From contig NZ_QZXA01000010.1 in the NCBI RefSeq assembly GCF_003601985.1, positions 62,001 to 126,000 of the forward strand: a DNA stretch of 64,000 nucleotides, written 5' to 3'. This stretch comes from Mesorhizobium jarvisii. GTDB taxonomy: Bacteria > Pseudomonadota > Alphaproteobacteria > Rhizobiales > Rhizobiaceae. The position numbers and the translations under genes were made by a program. Shown piece after piece: positions 33,798 through 42,062 of the stretch. Position 1 is the first letter of the stretch. Each line of letters starts with the position of its first letter. The notes under the pieces were generated by a model. It was not told the DNA's origin, ran no database searches, and saw only the letters and a program-made list of their open reading frames with translations.

Positions 33798-34059
33798 TGA
33801 CCTGCAGACCCTTGATCGCGATGCCCTGATTGCCGAGGTGAAGAAACTGCGCGCCGGCATTCGCGCGCATCGCGACACGTCAGGCCATGATCTCTGCTGG
33901 CATCACCCCGATCTGTGGGATCTGCTGCCTGAAAAGACCGAGCCGTCGATCGCCGTTCCGCCCTGGCCTAAATTCATGCGCGGCTGCATCCAATATCGGC
34001 AGTCGCTCGACAGACAGGCGCCTGACGCGCCGACCCACGACAAGGAATTCAATGGCTAA
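33790..34059 (+). CDS. Small conserved protein between queA and tgt
   Basis: The 89-residue product is soluble and charged, with a helical start (LDRDALIAEVKKLRAGIRAH), the block HDLCWHHPDLWDLLPEK and then PPWPKFMRGCIQYRQSLDRQ. It overlaps queA by 8 nt and tgt by 8 nt, so it is translated with both. The tryptophan-rich HHPDLWDLLPE segment recalls short rhizobial proteins seen in the same spot. The enclosing operon suggests a link to queuosine modification, but that is inference. Confidence 0.75.
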   Translation: MDDDLQTLDRDALIAEVKKLRAGIRAHRDTSGHDLCWHHPDLWDLLPEKTEPSIAVPPWPKFMRGCIQYRQSLDRQAPDAPTHDKEFNG

Positions 34060-35182
34060 GCCGTTCAGCTTCAAGGTCCTTGCCATCGACGGCAAGGCGC
34101 GGCGCGGTGTCATCGACATGCCGCGCGGCGAAATCCGCACGCCCGCCTTCATGCCGGTCGGCACCGGCGGCACCGTCAAGACCATGTATATGGACCAGGT
34201 GCGTGGCGTCGGCGCCGACATCATCCTGGGCAACACCTATCACCTGATGCTGCGGCCCGGCGCCGAGCGTGTCGCGCGGCTTGGCGGATTGCATGAATTC
34301 GCCCGCTGGCCGCATCCGATCCTGACCGACAGCGGCGGTTTCCAGGTGATGTCGCTGTCGAAGCTCAGGAAACTGACCGAAAAAGGTGTCACCTTCCGCT
34401 CGCATATCGATGGCGCGCCCTACGAAATGTCGCCGGAGCGCTCGATCGAGATCCAGGGCCTGCTCGATTCCGACATCCAGATGCAACTCGACGAATGCAC
34501 GGCACTGCCGGCCGAGATGAAGGAGATCGAGCGCGCCATGGAACTGTCGCTGCGCTGGGCCGAGCGCTGCAAGACGGCATTCGGTGACCAGCCGGGCAAG
34601 GCGATGTTCGGCATCGTGCAGGGCGGTGACAATGCAGCACTTCGAGTGCGTTCGGCGCAGGCGCTGAGCGCGATGGGCTTGAAGGGCTATGCGGTTGGCG
34701 GCCTGGCGGTCGGCGAGCCGCAAGCGGTGATGCTCGAAATGCTCGACATCACCTGTCCCGAACTGCCCGCGGACAAGCCACGCTATCTCATGGGTGTCGG
34801 CACGCCTGACGATATCCTGAAATCGGTGGCGCGCGGCATCGATATGTTCGACTGCGTGATGCCGACGCGAGCCGGCCGGCACGGCCTGGCCTACACCAGG
34901 CGCGGCAAGGTCAATCTGCGCAACGCTCGCCATGCCGACGACCCGCGCCCGCTGGACGAGGAAAGCGATTGTCCCGCGGCGCGCGATTATTCGCGCGCCT
35001 ATCTGCACCATCTGGTGCGCTCGCAGGAGGCGCTGGGCGCTATGCTGCTCACCTGGAACAACCTGTCCTACTATCAGAAGCTGATGCAGGACATTCGCGC
35101 TGCGATCGAGACCGGCAGCTTCGAGGCGCGTGGAGCCGAGATATCAGAGGGCTGGGCGAGGGGCGATATACCGGTCCTGTAG
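34052..35182 (+). CDS. tgt: tRNA-guanine transglycosylase
   Basis: Tgt exchanges guanine 34 for preQ1 in tRNAs with GUN anticodons. The 376-residue product has TPAFMPVGTGGTVK, the catalytic acid Asp93 (ILTDSGGFQVMSL), the GGLAVGE substrate-binding loop and the nucleophile Asp267 (MFDCVMPTR). The zinc site is unusual: at the E. coli positions Cys302, Cys304, Cys307 and His333 this protein has Ser305, Cys307, Ala310 and Asn336. ATG 34052 lies 8 nt inside the previous gene. The fold is probably stabilised without zinc. Confidence 0.94.
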   Translation: MAKPFSFKVLAIDGKARRGVIDMPRGEIRTPAFMPVGTGGTVKTMYMDQVRGVGADIILGNTYHLMLRPGAERVARLGGLHEFARWPHPILTDSGGFQVMSLSKLRKLTEKGVTFRSHIDGAPYEMSPERSIEIQGLLDSDIQMQLDECTALPAEMKEIERAMELSLRWAERCKTAFGDQPGKAMFGIVQGGDNAALRVRSAQALSAMGLKGYAVGGLAVGEPQAVMLEMLDITCPELPADKPRYLMGVGTPDDILKSVARGIDMFDCVMPTRAGRHGLAYTRRGKVNLRNARHADDPRPLDEESDCPAARDYSRAYLHHLVRSQEALGAMLLTWNNLSYYQKLMQDIRAAIETGSFEARGAEISEGWARGDIPVL

Positions 35183-35186
35183 AACC

Positions 35187-35606
35187 TCAGGTGCTTAGCG
35201 AGTTGGATGCGCGCAGGCTGCAGCCAGTGATCTGGAACGTGCCGTCGGGCTGCTGCTGCAGCGTATAGACCGCCTCGTAATCCTTGCCGTCGGGTCCGAC
35301 GATCAGCACCTGCTGGATAATCGAGCCCGGACCTGTCTGCTCGACCTTGCCGAAGGCATAGGACTGTGGCTTGCGCACCGGCGGGTAGCCATTGGTCACC
35401 ATGTTCATGAAGGCATCGACGGTCGGGAACACCTGCTTCACGTTCGGGGCGGCAAAGCTGTAGGCCTTGGCGCCGTCATCGGCCAGCAGCGCCTTCAACT
35501 GACCGTCGATGACGGCCTGGCCTGCCTTGATTTCGGCATCGCCGGCAAAGGCCGAGGATATGAAGAGGAATGGAATGACTGCGAATGCGAAAAAAGCGCG
35601 GCGCAT
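35187..35606 (-). CDS. DUF4864 domain secreted protein
   Basis: The 139-residue product has a signal peptide (MRRAFFAFAVIPFLFISSAF, cleavage after AFA) and a DUF4864 region: QAVIDGQLKALLADDGAKAY, FPTVDAFMNMVTNGYPPVRK and a C-terminal YTLQQQPDGTFQITGCSL. It is predicted periplasmic with unknown function. ATG 35606 sits in front of the signal peptide; an upstream codon at 35729 would bury it. It ends 4 nt after the tgt stop, on the opposite strand. Confidence 0.8.
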   Translation of the reverse strand: MRRAFFAFAVIPFLFISSAFAGDAEIKAGQAVIDGQLKALLADDGAKAYSFAAPNVKQVFPTVDAFMNMVTNGYPPVRKPQSYAFGKVEQTGPGSIIQQVLIVGPDGKDYEAVYTLQQQPDGTFQITGCSLRASNSLST

Positions 35607-35859
35607 GGCCTGTCTCCGTTGTCCCTCGGAATGATCCCTCAAAAATGATGTCCGAACACGCACGATAACATACGCTTGGCGGTGCATCCCGGTTTCACCG
35701 ATTGCGAATATTCGCCACCGGAATGTCATGCCTGTTGCGGAGCTGCGCGAGGCCGTGGCCAGGGGCCGCGCCGGCTAAGTGCGGATTCCAGTGCTTGAAA
35801 GGCCGCCTCCAGTCTGCCAGAAGGGCCGCTTGGACTTGGACGTTTAGCGGGACGAAGCC

Positions 35860-36096
35860 ATGAAGGCGTTTTTCGTGCAGATCAAATGCGAGTTAGGCAA
35901 ATCCTATGAGGTTGCCAGCGCGCTTGCCGATGCCGAGATCGCTTCGGAAATCTATTCCACCGCCGGCAATTACGACCTGCTCGCCAAATTCTATGTCGAT
36001 GACGAGGAAGACGTCGGCCATTTCGTCAACGAGAAGGTGCAGATTCTCCCCGGCATCAAGGACACGTTTACGGTCGTCACCTTCCGCGCCTTCTAG
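35860..36096 (+). CDS. Stand-alone Lrp/AsnC ligand-binding (RAM) domain protein
   Basis: The 78-residue product consists only of the amino-acid-sensing RAM domain found at the C-terminus of Lrp/AsnC regulators (KAFFVQIKCELGKSYEVASA, AGNYDLLAKFYVDDEEDVGH). It has no helix-turn-helix, so it does not bind DNA by itself. Such proteins form ring oligomers and may bind an amino acid or modulate an Lrp partner. It is a single gene 164 nt before the Anbu operon. Confidence 0.85.
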   Translation: MKAFFVQIKCELGKSYEVASALADAEIASEIYSTAGNYDLLAKFYVDDEEDVGHFVNEKVQILPGIKDTFTVVTFRAF

Positions 36097-36260
36097 CCGG
36101 AAATGCATTTGCCCGGGCACGAGGCAAAGCCTGATCAAGGTCGTATTTCGACTGCCTCAATTTTAGGCAGCTGCAACATACTGATCGTCCGCATCTCCCA
36201 AATCACCGATTGCGCTTGATTTTATTCGGCGACGCCAGTGAAATGGCGTCACAGGGGAGT

Positions 36261-37679
36261 ATGCGATTGGCAGCGTTCGATGAAATGCTTCCGGAAGTTT
36301 CCGGATTGAGAAGACCGTATTCGGCTTATGATCGCTGGCTGAAGGAGCAGGATCCAGCCAGACTTACCGAGAAGATGCAGGACGCCGAACGCGTCTTCCG
36401 CAAGACCGGCATCACCTTCGCCGTCTATGGCGAGCAGGAGGCCTCCGAGCGGCTGATCCCCTTCGACATCGTTCCACGCATCATTTCAGGCAACGAGTGG
36501 CGGCGCCTGACGCAAGGCATCGAGCAGCGGGTGCAGGCGCTGAACGCCTTCCTCGACGACATTTACCATCGGCAGGAGATCCTGCGTGCCGGCCGCGTTC
36601 CCCGGGACCTCATCGCCAAGAACGAGGCGTTCTTGCCGGAGATGATCGGGGTGCGGCCGCCAGCCGGCGTCTACACCCACATCATCGGCGTCGATATCGT
36701 GCGCATCAGCGAGGACGAGTTCTACGTGCTGGAGGACAATGCGCGCACTCCGTCCGGTGTCTCCTACATGCTGGAGAACCGCGAGACGATGATGCAGCTG
36801 TTCCCCGAGCTGTTTCAGAAGATCAAGGTGCGGCCGGTGGAGAACTACCCGCAACTGCTGCGCCAGTCGCTGGCGGCGGTTCGGCCGCAAACCACCAAGG
36901 GCGCGCCGACCATTGCCGTGCTGACGCCCGGCAGTTTCAATTCCGCCTATTTCGAGCATGCCTTCCTTGCCGACCAGATGGGCGTGCAACTGGTCGAGGG
37001 CCAGGATCTGCGGGTCGTCGACGGCCATGTCGCGATGCGCACGACCGAGGGCTACAAGCAGATCGACGTGCTCTACCGCCGCGTCGACGATTCCTTCCTG
37101 GACCCGCTGACCTTCCGGCCGGATTCGGCCCTCGGCATACCCGGCATCATGGATGTCTATCGCGCCGGCAACATCACCATCGCCAATGCGCCGGGAACCG
37201 GTATCGCCGACGACAAGGCGATCTATTCCTACATGCCCGAGATCGTCGAATTCTACACCGGCCGCAAGGCGATCCTCGGCAACATCCCGACCTGGCGCTG
37301 TTCGGAGGAGGACAGCCTGAAATATGTGCTCGAGCACATCCACGAACTGGTGATCAAGGAAGTGCACGGCTCCGGCGGCTACGGCATGCTGGTCGGACCG
37401 GCGGCGACCAAGAATGAGTGCGAGGCCTTCGCCAAGAAACTGGCGGCGAAGCCTTCGAACTATATCGCCCAGCCGACACTGGCGCTGTCGACCTGCCCGA
37501 TCTTGACCGACAAGGGACTGGCGCCGCGCCACGTCGACCTCAGGCCCTACGTGCTGGTTTCCGACCGCATCCAGATCGTGCCCGGCGGCCTGACGCGCGT
37601 GGCTTTGAAGGAAGGCTCTCTGGTCGTGAACTCGTCGCAGGGCGGCGGAACGAAAGATACCTGGGTGTTGGATGATTGA
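36261..37679 (+). CDS. Circularly permuted ATP-grasp protein of the Anbu cluster
   Basis: The product (about 472 residues) belongs to the circularly permuted type 2 ATP-grasp family. Landmarks are GITFAVYGEQEASERLIPFD, RPPAGVYTHIIGVDIVRISE, the EDNARTPSGVSYMLENR block and IKEVHGSGGYGMLVGP. It presumably makes an amide or peptide-like bond on an unknown substrate. TTG 36267 has the best-spaced ribosome site (GGGGAG at 7 nt); ATG 36261 and ATG 36243 are alternatives. It is the first gene of the Anbu cluster, where this family is regularly found. Confidence 0.88.
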   Translation: MRLAAFDEMLPEVSGLRRPYSAYDRWLKEQDPARLTEKMQDAERVFRKTGITFAVYGEQEASERLIPFDIVPRIISGNEWRRLTQGIEQRVQALNAFLDDIYHRQEILRAGRVPRDLIAKNEAFLPEMIGVRPPAGVYTHIIGVDIVRISEDEFYVLEDNARTPSGVSYMLENRETMMQLFPELFQKIKVRPVENYPQLLRQSLAAVRPQTTKGAPTIAVLTPGSFNSAYFEHAFLADQMGVQLVEGQDLRVVDGHVAMRTTEGYKQIDVLYRRVDDSFLDPLTFRPDSALGIPGIMDVYRAGNITIANAPGTGIADDKAIYSYMPEIVEFYTGRKAILGNIPTWRCSEEDSLKYVLEHIHELVIKEVHGSGGYGMLVGPAATKNECEAFAKKLAAKPSNYIAQPTLALSTCPILTDKGLAPRHVDLRPYVLVSDRIQIVPGGLTRVALKEGSLVVNSSQGGGTKDTWVLDD

Positions 37680-37683
37680 AGTG

Positions 37684-37793
37684 AGTGAGTAGGAATAGTC
37701 AGTAGTGAGTAGTCAGCTGTCGAGGGAAGCGCATGCCATATTTCATTGAAGTTCAACTATTTACTACGGACTACTCACTATTCCCTACTCACT
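37684..37793. repeat. GTGAGTAG-type inverted repeat inside the Anbu cluster
   Basis: The left arm (37684-37714) holds two runs of AGTGAGTAG; the right arm (37769-37793) contains CTACTCACT twice in reverse orientation. The arms pair over about 20 bases with small gaps. The only coding gap of this operon is filled by this structure, which has no T run. Confidence 0.7.
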
Positions 37794-37811
37794 AACCCGA
37801 AGGGCCTCCCC

Positions 37812-38753
37812 ATGCTTCTCGGCCGCACCGCCAACGGGCTCTACTGGATGAACCGCTATATCGAGCGGGCCGAAAACATGGCGCGGCTGGTCGATGCCGG
37901 CCTGCGCATGGCGCTGACCCGCACGCAAAGCGCGTCGGAGGAATGGAATTCCGTGCTGCTCAGCGCCGGCTCCGACGTCGCCTTCAAGCAGAAGTATTCG
38001 GACTATACGGCCGCCGATGTCGCTGATTTCCTTTTGCGCGACACCTCGAATCCGTCGAGCACCATGTCGTCGATCGAAACGGCCCGCAACAATGCCCGCA
38101 TGGTGCGCACGGCACTGACGCGCGAGACTTGGGAAAGCATCAACGAAGCCTGGATGTCACTAAAGCGGATGCTGGCGAGGCCAATCGACGAGCGCGACCT
38201 GCCAAGCGTGCTCGATGCCATCAAGCGCGAGACGGCGCTGATCCGCGGCTCGTTCTACGGCACCATGCTGCGCAACGAGATTTTCGACTTCTCGCAGCTC
38301 GGCACCTATGTCGAGCGCGCCGACAACACGGCGCGCATCCTCGACGTGAAGTACTACGTGCTGTTGCCGTCGATCTCCTGGGTCGGCTCGACACTCGACA
38401 ATTATCAATGGGAATCGATCCTGCGCTCGGTGTCGGCGCATCGTTCCTACCGCTGGGTCTATGATGCGGACTACAAGCCGACCAACATCGCCGACTACCT
38501 GATCCTCAACGTGCGCATGCCGCGTTCGCTGACCTTCTGCTACCGCTTCCTGTCCGAGCACCTGAAGTTCCTCGGCGACGATTACGGCGAACGTCATGCC
38601 TGCCACGCGACGGCGGAGAAAACGCAAGCCATGCTGAGGGCCGGGTCGATCAAGGATATATTCGACGCAGGCCTGCATGAGTTCCTTGCCGGGTTCATTC
38701 GCGACAACACCCGGCTCGGCGACGAGATCGCGCAGGATTACCGGTTTTATTGA
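37812..38753 (+). CDS. Alpha-E domain protein of the Anbu cluster
   Basis: A 313-residue all-helical alpha-E protein (DUF403 type). The N-terminus MLLGRTANGLYWMNRYIERA, which includes the RYxERAEN motif, is diagnostic; RETALIRGSFYGTMLRNEIF and TYVERADNTARILDVKYY follow. The function is unknown. The gene always occurs with a permuted ATP-grasp gene and often with Anbu. ATG 37812 has GAAGGG at proper spacing and 7 nt separates its stop from the next start. Confidence 0.9.
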   Translation: MLLGRTANGLYWMNRYIERAENMARLVDAGLRMALTRTQSASEEWNSVLLSAGSDVAFKQKYSDYTAADVADFLLRDTSNPSSTMSSIETARNNARMVRTALTRETWESINEAWMSLKRMLARPIDERDLPSVLDAIKRETALIRGSFYGTMLRNEIFDFSQLGTYVERADNTARILDVKYYVLLPSISWVGSTLDNYQWESILRSVSAHRSYRWVYDADYKPTNIADYLILNVRMPRSLTFCYRFLSEHLKFLGDDYGERHACHATAEKTQAMLRAGSIKDIFDAGLHEFLAGFIRDNTRLGDEIAQDYRFY

Positions 38754-38760
38754 GGAAGCC

Positions 38761-39552
38761 ATGAGGCTCAAGATCACCCACCGGACCGAATACCGCTACG
38801 ATGCGCCGGTGCAATATCTGCTGCAGCGGCTGCGGCTGCTGCCGGTGAGCGGGCAGACGCAGACGGTGCTGTCCTGGTCGCTGAAGGTCGAAGGAGCGCG
38901 CGAGGAAGTGCGGTTTACCGATCACTACGGCAACGACACAAGGCTGCTGAGTGTCGAGGGCGACCACGATTTCATCACGGTCGAGGCGTCCGGCGAGGTG
39001 GTGACGCGCGATACGTCAGGCGTTTGCGGGTCGCATCAGGGCTTTGCGCCGCTGTGGCTGTTCGCGCAGGAAACGCCCTTGACCACCATCGGTGGCGGCA
39101 TCCGTAAGCTAGCCGAAGCGGTCGGCCCGGGAACCGACATCGAAAGGCTGCACCGGCTGATGGCCATGATCGGCGAGCGCGTCGCCTACACGCCAGGCAC
39201 CACAAATGCGGCCACACCGGCCGAAGAGGCGCTGGCGCTGAAGACCGGGGTTTGCCAGGACCATAGCCATATCTTTGCCGCCGCCGCGCGCGCCATGGGA
39301 TTTCCGTCGCGCTACGTTTCTGGCTATCTGATGATGGATTCTGTCGAGCAGGCGGCAAGCCATGCCTGGGCCGAAGCGCATGTTCCGGGTCTCGGCTGGG
39401 TTGCCTTCGATCCCGCCAACGGTATTTCTCCCGACGAACGCTATGTGAAGGTGGCAACCGGCCGCGACTACCGCGACGCCTCACCGGTGTCGGGAATTCG
39501 ACTGGGACAGGCGCAAGAACGGCTTGCGGTCACCGTCACGGTAGAGCAGTAA
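38761..39552 (+). CDS. Transglutaminase-like protein of the Anbu cluster
   Basis: The 263-residue product has an N-terminal strand domain (residues 1-90) and a transglutaminase/papain-like core. All three catalytic residues are visible: Cys in LKTGVCQDHSHIF, His in QAASHAWAEAHV and Asp in GWVAFDPANG. It could act as a peptidase or a transamidase on the product of the ATP-grasp enzyme. Position and content match Anbu operons of other proteobacteria. The next start follows after 31 nt. Confidence 0.92.
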   Translation: MRLKITHRTEYRYDAPVQYLLQRLRLLPVSGQTQTVLSWSLKVEGAREEVRFTDHYGNDTRLLSVEGDHDFITVEASGEVVTRDTSGVCGSHQGFAPLWLFAQETPLTTIGGGIRKLAEAVGPGTDIERLHRLMAMIGERVAYTPGTTNAATPAEEALALKTGVCQDHSHIFAAAARAMGFPSRYVSGYLMMDSVEQAASHAWAEAHVPGLGWVAFDPANGISPDERYVKVATGRDYRDASPVSGIRLGQAQERLAVTVTVEQ

Positions 39553-39583
39553 TCCGGCAAGGATTAGTGCCAGAAGAGATTCC

Positions 39584-40315
39584 ATGACCTATTGCGTCGG
39601 CCTGAAGATCGATCGCGGGCTCGTGTTCATGTCGGACACGCGCACCAATGCCGGCATGGATTCGATCTCGACCTTCAAGAAGATGCATGTCTGGGAACAG
39701 CCCGGCGAGCGCGTCATCGTCTTGATGTCGGCCGGCAATCTGGCGACGACTCAGGCCGTCGTCAGCCTGCTTGACGAGCGCACCAAAGCGGTGACCGACC
39801 GCCACGAGAAACTGCTCGAAACGCCATCGATGTACCAGACGGTGCGGCTGGTCGGTGATACGGTGAAAGAGGTGATCGCGCAGGCATCACCCGCCGGCGA
39901 GAAGGCCGATTCTTATTTCAACGCCTCCTTCATCCTGGGCGGCCAGATCCTGGGCAGTCCGCCGCGGCTGTTCATGATCTATCCCGAGGGCAACTTCATC
40001 GAATCGACCGACGACACGCCGTTCTTCCAGATCGGCGAGACCAAGTACGGCAAGCCGATCATCATCCGCGCCTATGAGCGCACGATGAGCCTTGCCGAGA
40101 CGGTGAAGCTGCTTCTGGTGTCGTTCGATTCGACACTCAAGTCGAACCTGTCGGTCGGCTTGCCGCTCGACCTGCTGTTCCTGGAGAAGGATTCCTTCAA
40201 GGTCGGCCTGAAGAAGCGGATCGGCCAGGACGACCAATATTATCGCACCATCTCCGATGGCTGGTCGAATGCGCTGAAGAGCGCCTTTGCCAGCCTGCCG
40301 GATTTTCCGGGGTGA
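39584..40315 (+). CDS. Anbu: proteasome-type protease, ancestral beta subunit
   Basis: The 243-residue protein is an Anbu/HslV-related N-terminal nucleophile protease. After loss of Met1, Thr2 (in MTYCVGLKIDRGLVFMSDTR) becomes the N-terminal residue. The Asp of SDTRTNAGMD and a Lys of FKKMHVWEQ occupy the expected catalytic places (Asp17 and Lys32/33 from the exposed Thr). Anbu assembles as an open helix rather than a ring in species studied. It closes the ATP-grasp/alpha-E/transglutaminase cluster; the TGA stop begins repeat copy 4. Confidence 0.93.
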   Translation: MTYCVGLKIDRGLVFMSDTRTNAGMDSISTFKKMHVWEQPGERVIVLMSAGNLATTQAVVSLLDERTKAVTDRHEKLLETPSMYQTVRLVGDTVKEVIAQASPAGEKADSYFNASFILGGQILGSPPRLFMIYPEGNFIESTDDTPFFQIGETKYGKPIIIRAYERTMSLAETVKLLLVSFDSTLKSNLSVGLPLDLLFLEKDSFKVGLKKRIGQDDQYYRTISDGWSNALKSAFASLPDFPG

Positions 40316-40413
40316 TGTATGTCGCCCAAAAGTCCCGGTTTCGGGGGAACGACATGCACAAGAACAAGGATCTAAAGCGCATCGCTTGGATCCGATCAAG
40401 CGATGCGCTTTAG
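40315..40413 (-). repeat. Two-module intergenic palindromic repeat, copy 4 (reversed)
   Basis: Module B comes first (ATGTATGTCG 40315-40324 with CGACATGCAC 40350-40359), followed by module A with a 17-bp perfect stem (CTAAAGCGCATCGCTTG, 40372-40388, with 40397-40413). The order is reversed relative to copies 1 and 2, so the element sits on the other strand. It begins on the last base of the Anbu stop codon. Confidence 0.88.
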
Positions 40414-40523
40414 GGCGCTTGCGGTAGCTGCCGGCGCTTGCATCTATTTCACATGTTAATTATTGATGAATCTGAGAGCCGGGCGAAGAGTGCCGGCATT
40501 GCATTCGTGTCGGGGAGGACAGG

Positions 40524-41936
40524 ATGAACAATGACGAGTTCCGGCAGTGGTCGCGGCGTGCCGCCGACTGGGGCGCCGATTATCGCAATTCATTGCGCGA
40601 CCGGCCGGTGCGGCCGCTGGTCGAGCCGGGCGACATTTTCAAGAGCATTGAAGCCTCGCCGCCCGAAGACGCCGAGCCGATGGACAGGATCTTCGCCGAC
40701 TTCGAAGAGAAGATCGTGCCGGGCATGACGCATTGGCAGCACCCGCGCTTCTTCGCCTATTTCCCGGCCAATGCGGCGCCGGTTTCGGTGGTGGCTGAGT
40801 ATCTCGTCTCCGCAATGGCCGCGCAGTGCATGCTTTGGCAGACCTCGCCGGCGGCGACCGAACTCGAGACCCGCACCGTCGACTGGATGCGCCAGGCACT
40901 TGGCCTTCCCGAAGGATTTTCCGGCGTCATCCAGGATTCGGCCTCGTCGGCGACACTCAATGCCGTGCTGACCATGCGCGAGCGGGCGCTGGACTGGCAA
41001 GGCAACAAAAAGGGGTTGGCCGGGCAGGGGCGGCTGCGCATCTATTCCTCGGATCAGGTGCACACGTCGATCGACCGGTCGATCTGGGTGTCGGGCATCG
41101 GCGAAGACAATCTTGTGCGCATTCCCGTCGATGGCCGCTTTCGCGCCATGGATGCGGCAGCACTCGAGGCGGCGATTGTCGCCGATCGCGAGGCCGGCAT
41201 GCTGCCCGCCGGCATTATCGCCAGCGTTGGCGGTACCAGCACGGGCGGCACCGACGATGTCGCTGCTGTCGCCGCGGTGGCCAAACGCCACGGGCTCTAT
41301 CTGCATGTCGACGCCGCCTGGGCCGGATCGGCGATGATCTGCCCCGAATTTCGCCATTTCTGGGCCGGTGTCGAACTGGCCGATTCCATCGTCTTCAACC
41401 CGCATAAATGGCTCGGCGCCCAATTCGATTGCTCGATGCAGTTCATCCGCCAGCCGGAGGATCTTGTTCGCACCCTGGCGATCAAGCCCGAATTCCTGAA
41501 GACGCATGGCCGTGACGGCATCATCAACTATTCCGAATGGTCGGTGCCGCTCGGCCGGCGCTTCCGCGCCCTGAAACTGTGGTTCCTGCTGCGCGCCCAC
41601 GGGCTGGAAAACCTGCGCGCCATGATCCGCAACCATGTCGCCTGGAGCGAGGGTATTGCCGCGCGGCTGGCAAGGGAGCCGGATTTCGAGATCGTCAGCG
41701 AACCGATGCTGTCGCTGTTTTCGTTCCGGCACAGGGCGCCCCCGAGCGCCGATGCCGACGCGCACAATCTGCGGCTGGTCAATGCGATCAACGACGATGG
41801 CCGCATTTACCTGACGCAGACGAGGGTCGACGGGCAGGTGGCAATCCGCTTCCAGGTCGGCCAGTTCGAGGCGACCGCTAGCGATGTCGATGCGGCTTTT
41901 GCCGTCATCACCGAAATCGCGCGTGGCATGGTCTGA
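40524..41936 (+). CDS. Pyridoxal-phosphate decarboxylase of aromatic L-amino acids
   Basis: The 470-residue protein is a group II PLP decarboxylase like tryptophan or DOPA decarboxylase. The PLP lysine is Lys295 in NPHKWLGAQFD. HVDAAWAGSAMICPE holds the carboxylate that pairs with the PLP nitrogen, and the N-terminus THWQHPRFFAYFPANA is standard. It could make tryptamine, tyramine or phenylethylamine. It is preceded by repeat copy 4 and ends 126 nt before glpR. Substrate preference cannot be told. Confidence 0.88.
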   Translation: MNNDEFRQWSRRAADWGADYRNSLRDRPVRPLVEPGDIFKSIEASPPEDAEPMDRIFADFEEKIVPGMTHWQHPRFFAYFPANAAPVSVVAEYLVSAMAAQCMLWQTSPAATELETRTVDWMRQALGLPEGFSGVIQDSASSATLNAVLTMRERALDWQGNKKGLAGQGRLRIYSSDQVHTSIDRSIWVSGIGEDNLVRIPVDGRFRAMDAAALEAAIVADREAGMLPAGIIASVGGTSTGGTDDVAAVAAVAKRHGLYLHVDAAWAGSAMICPEFRHFWAGVELADSIVFNPHKWLGAQFDCSMQFIRQPEDLVRTLAIKPEFLKTHGRDGIINYSEWSVPLGRRFRALKLWFLLRAHGLENLRAMIRNHVAWSEGIAARLAREPDFEIVSEPMLSLFSFRHRAPPSADADAHNLRLVNAINDDGRIYLTQTRVDGQVAIRFQVGQFEATASDVDAAFAVITEIARGMV

Positions 41937-42015
41937 CCGGCCAATACTGGATTGCGCTGGAGTTCGCCTTTGCAATCAGGTGATTTCCATTAGCCGGCTT
42001 ATGCCTTTTCATTGC

Positions 42016-42051
42016 TTTCGTTTTCGGCTATAGACAAGAAAAACGAAAACG
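42016..42051 (+). promoter_or_regulatory. Candidate GlpR operator in the glpR leader
   Basis: CGTTTTCG (42019-42026) and its inverted copy CGAAAACG (42044-42051) lie just before the glpR ribosome site. The TTCG/CGAA core resembles DeoR/GlpR-type operators, and similar sequence flanks the glpD promoter. Autoregulation by GlpR is inferred. Confidence 0.5.
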
Positions 42052-42062
42052 GGAGGTCGCCC

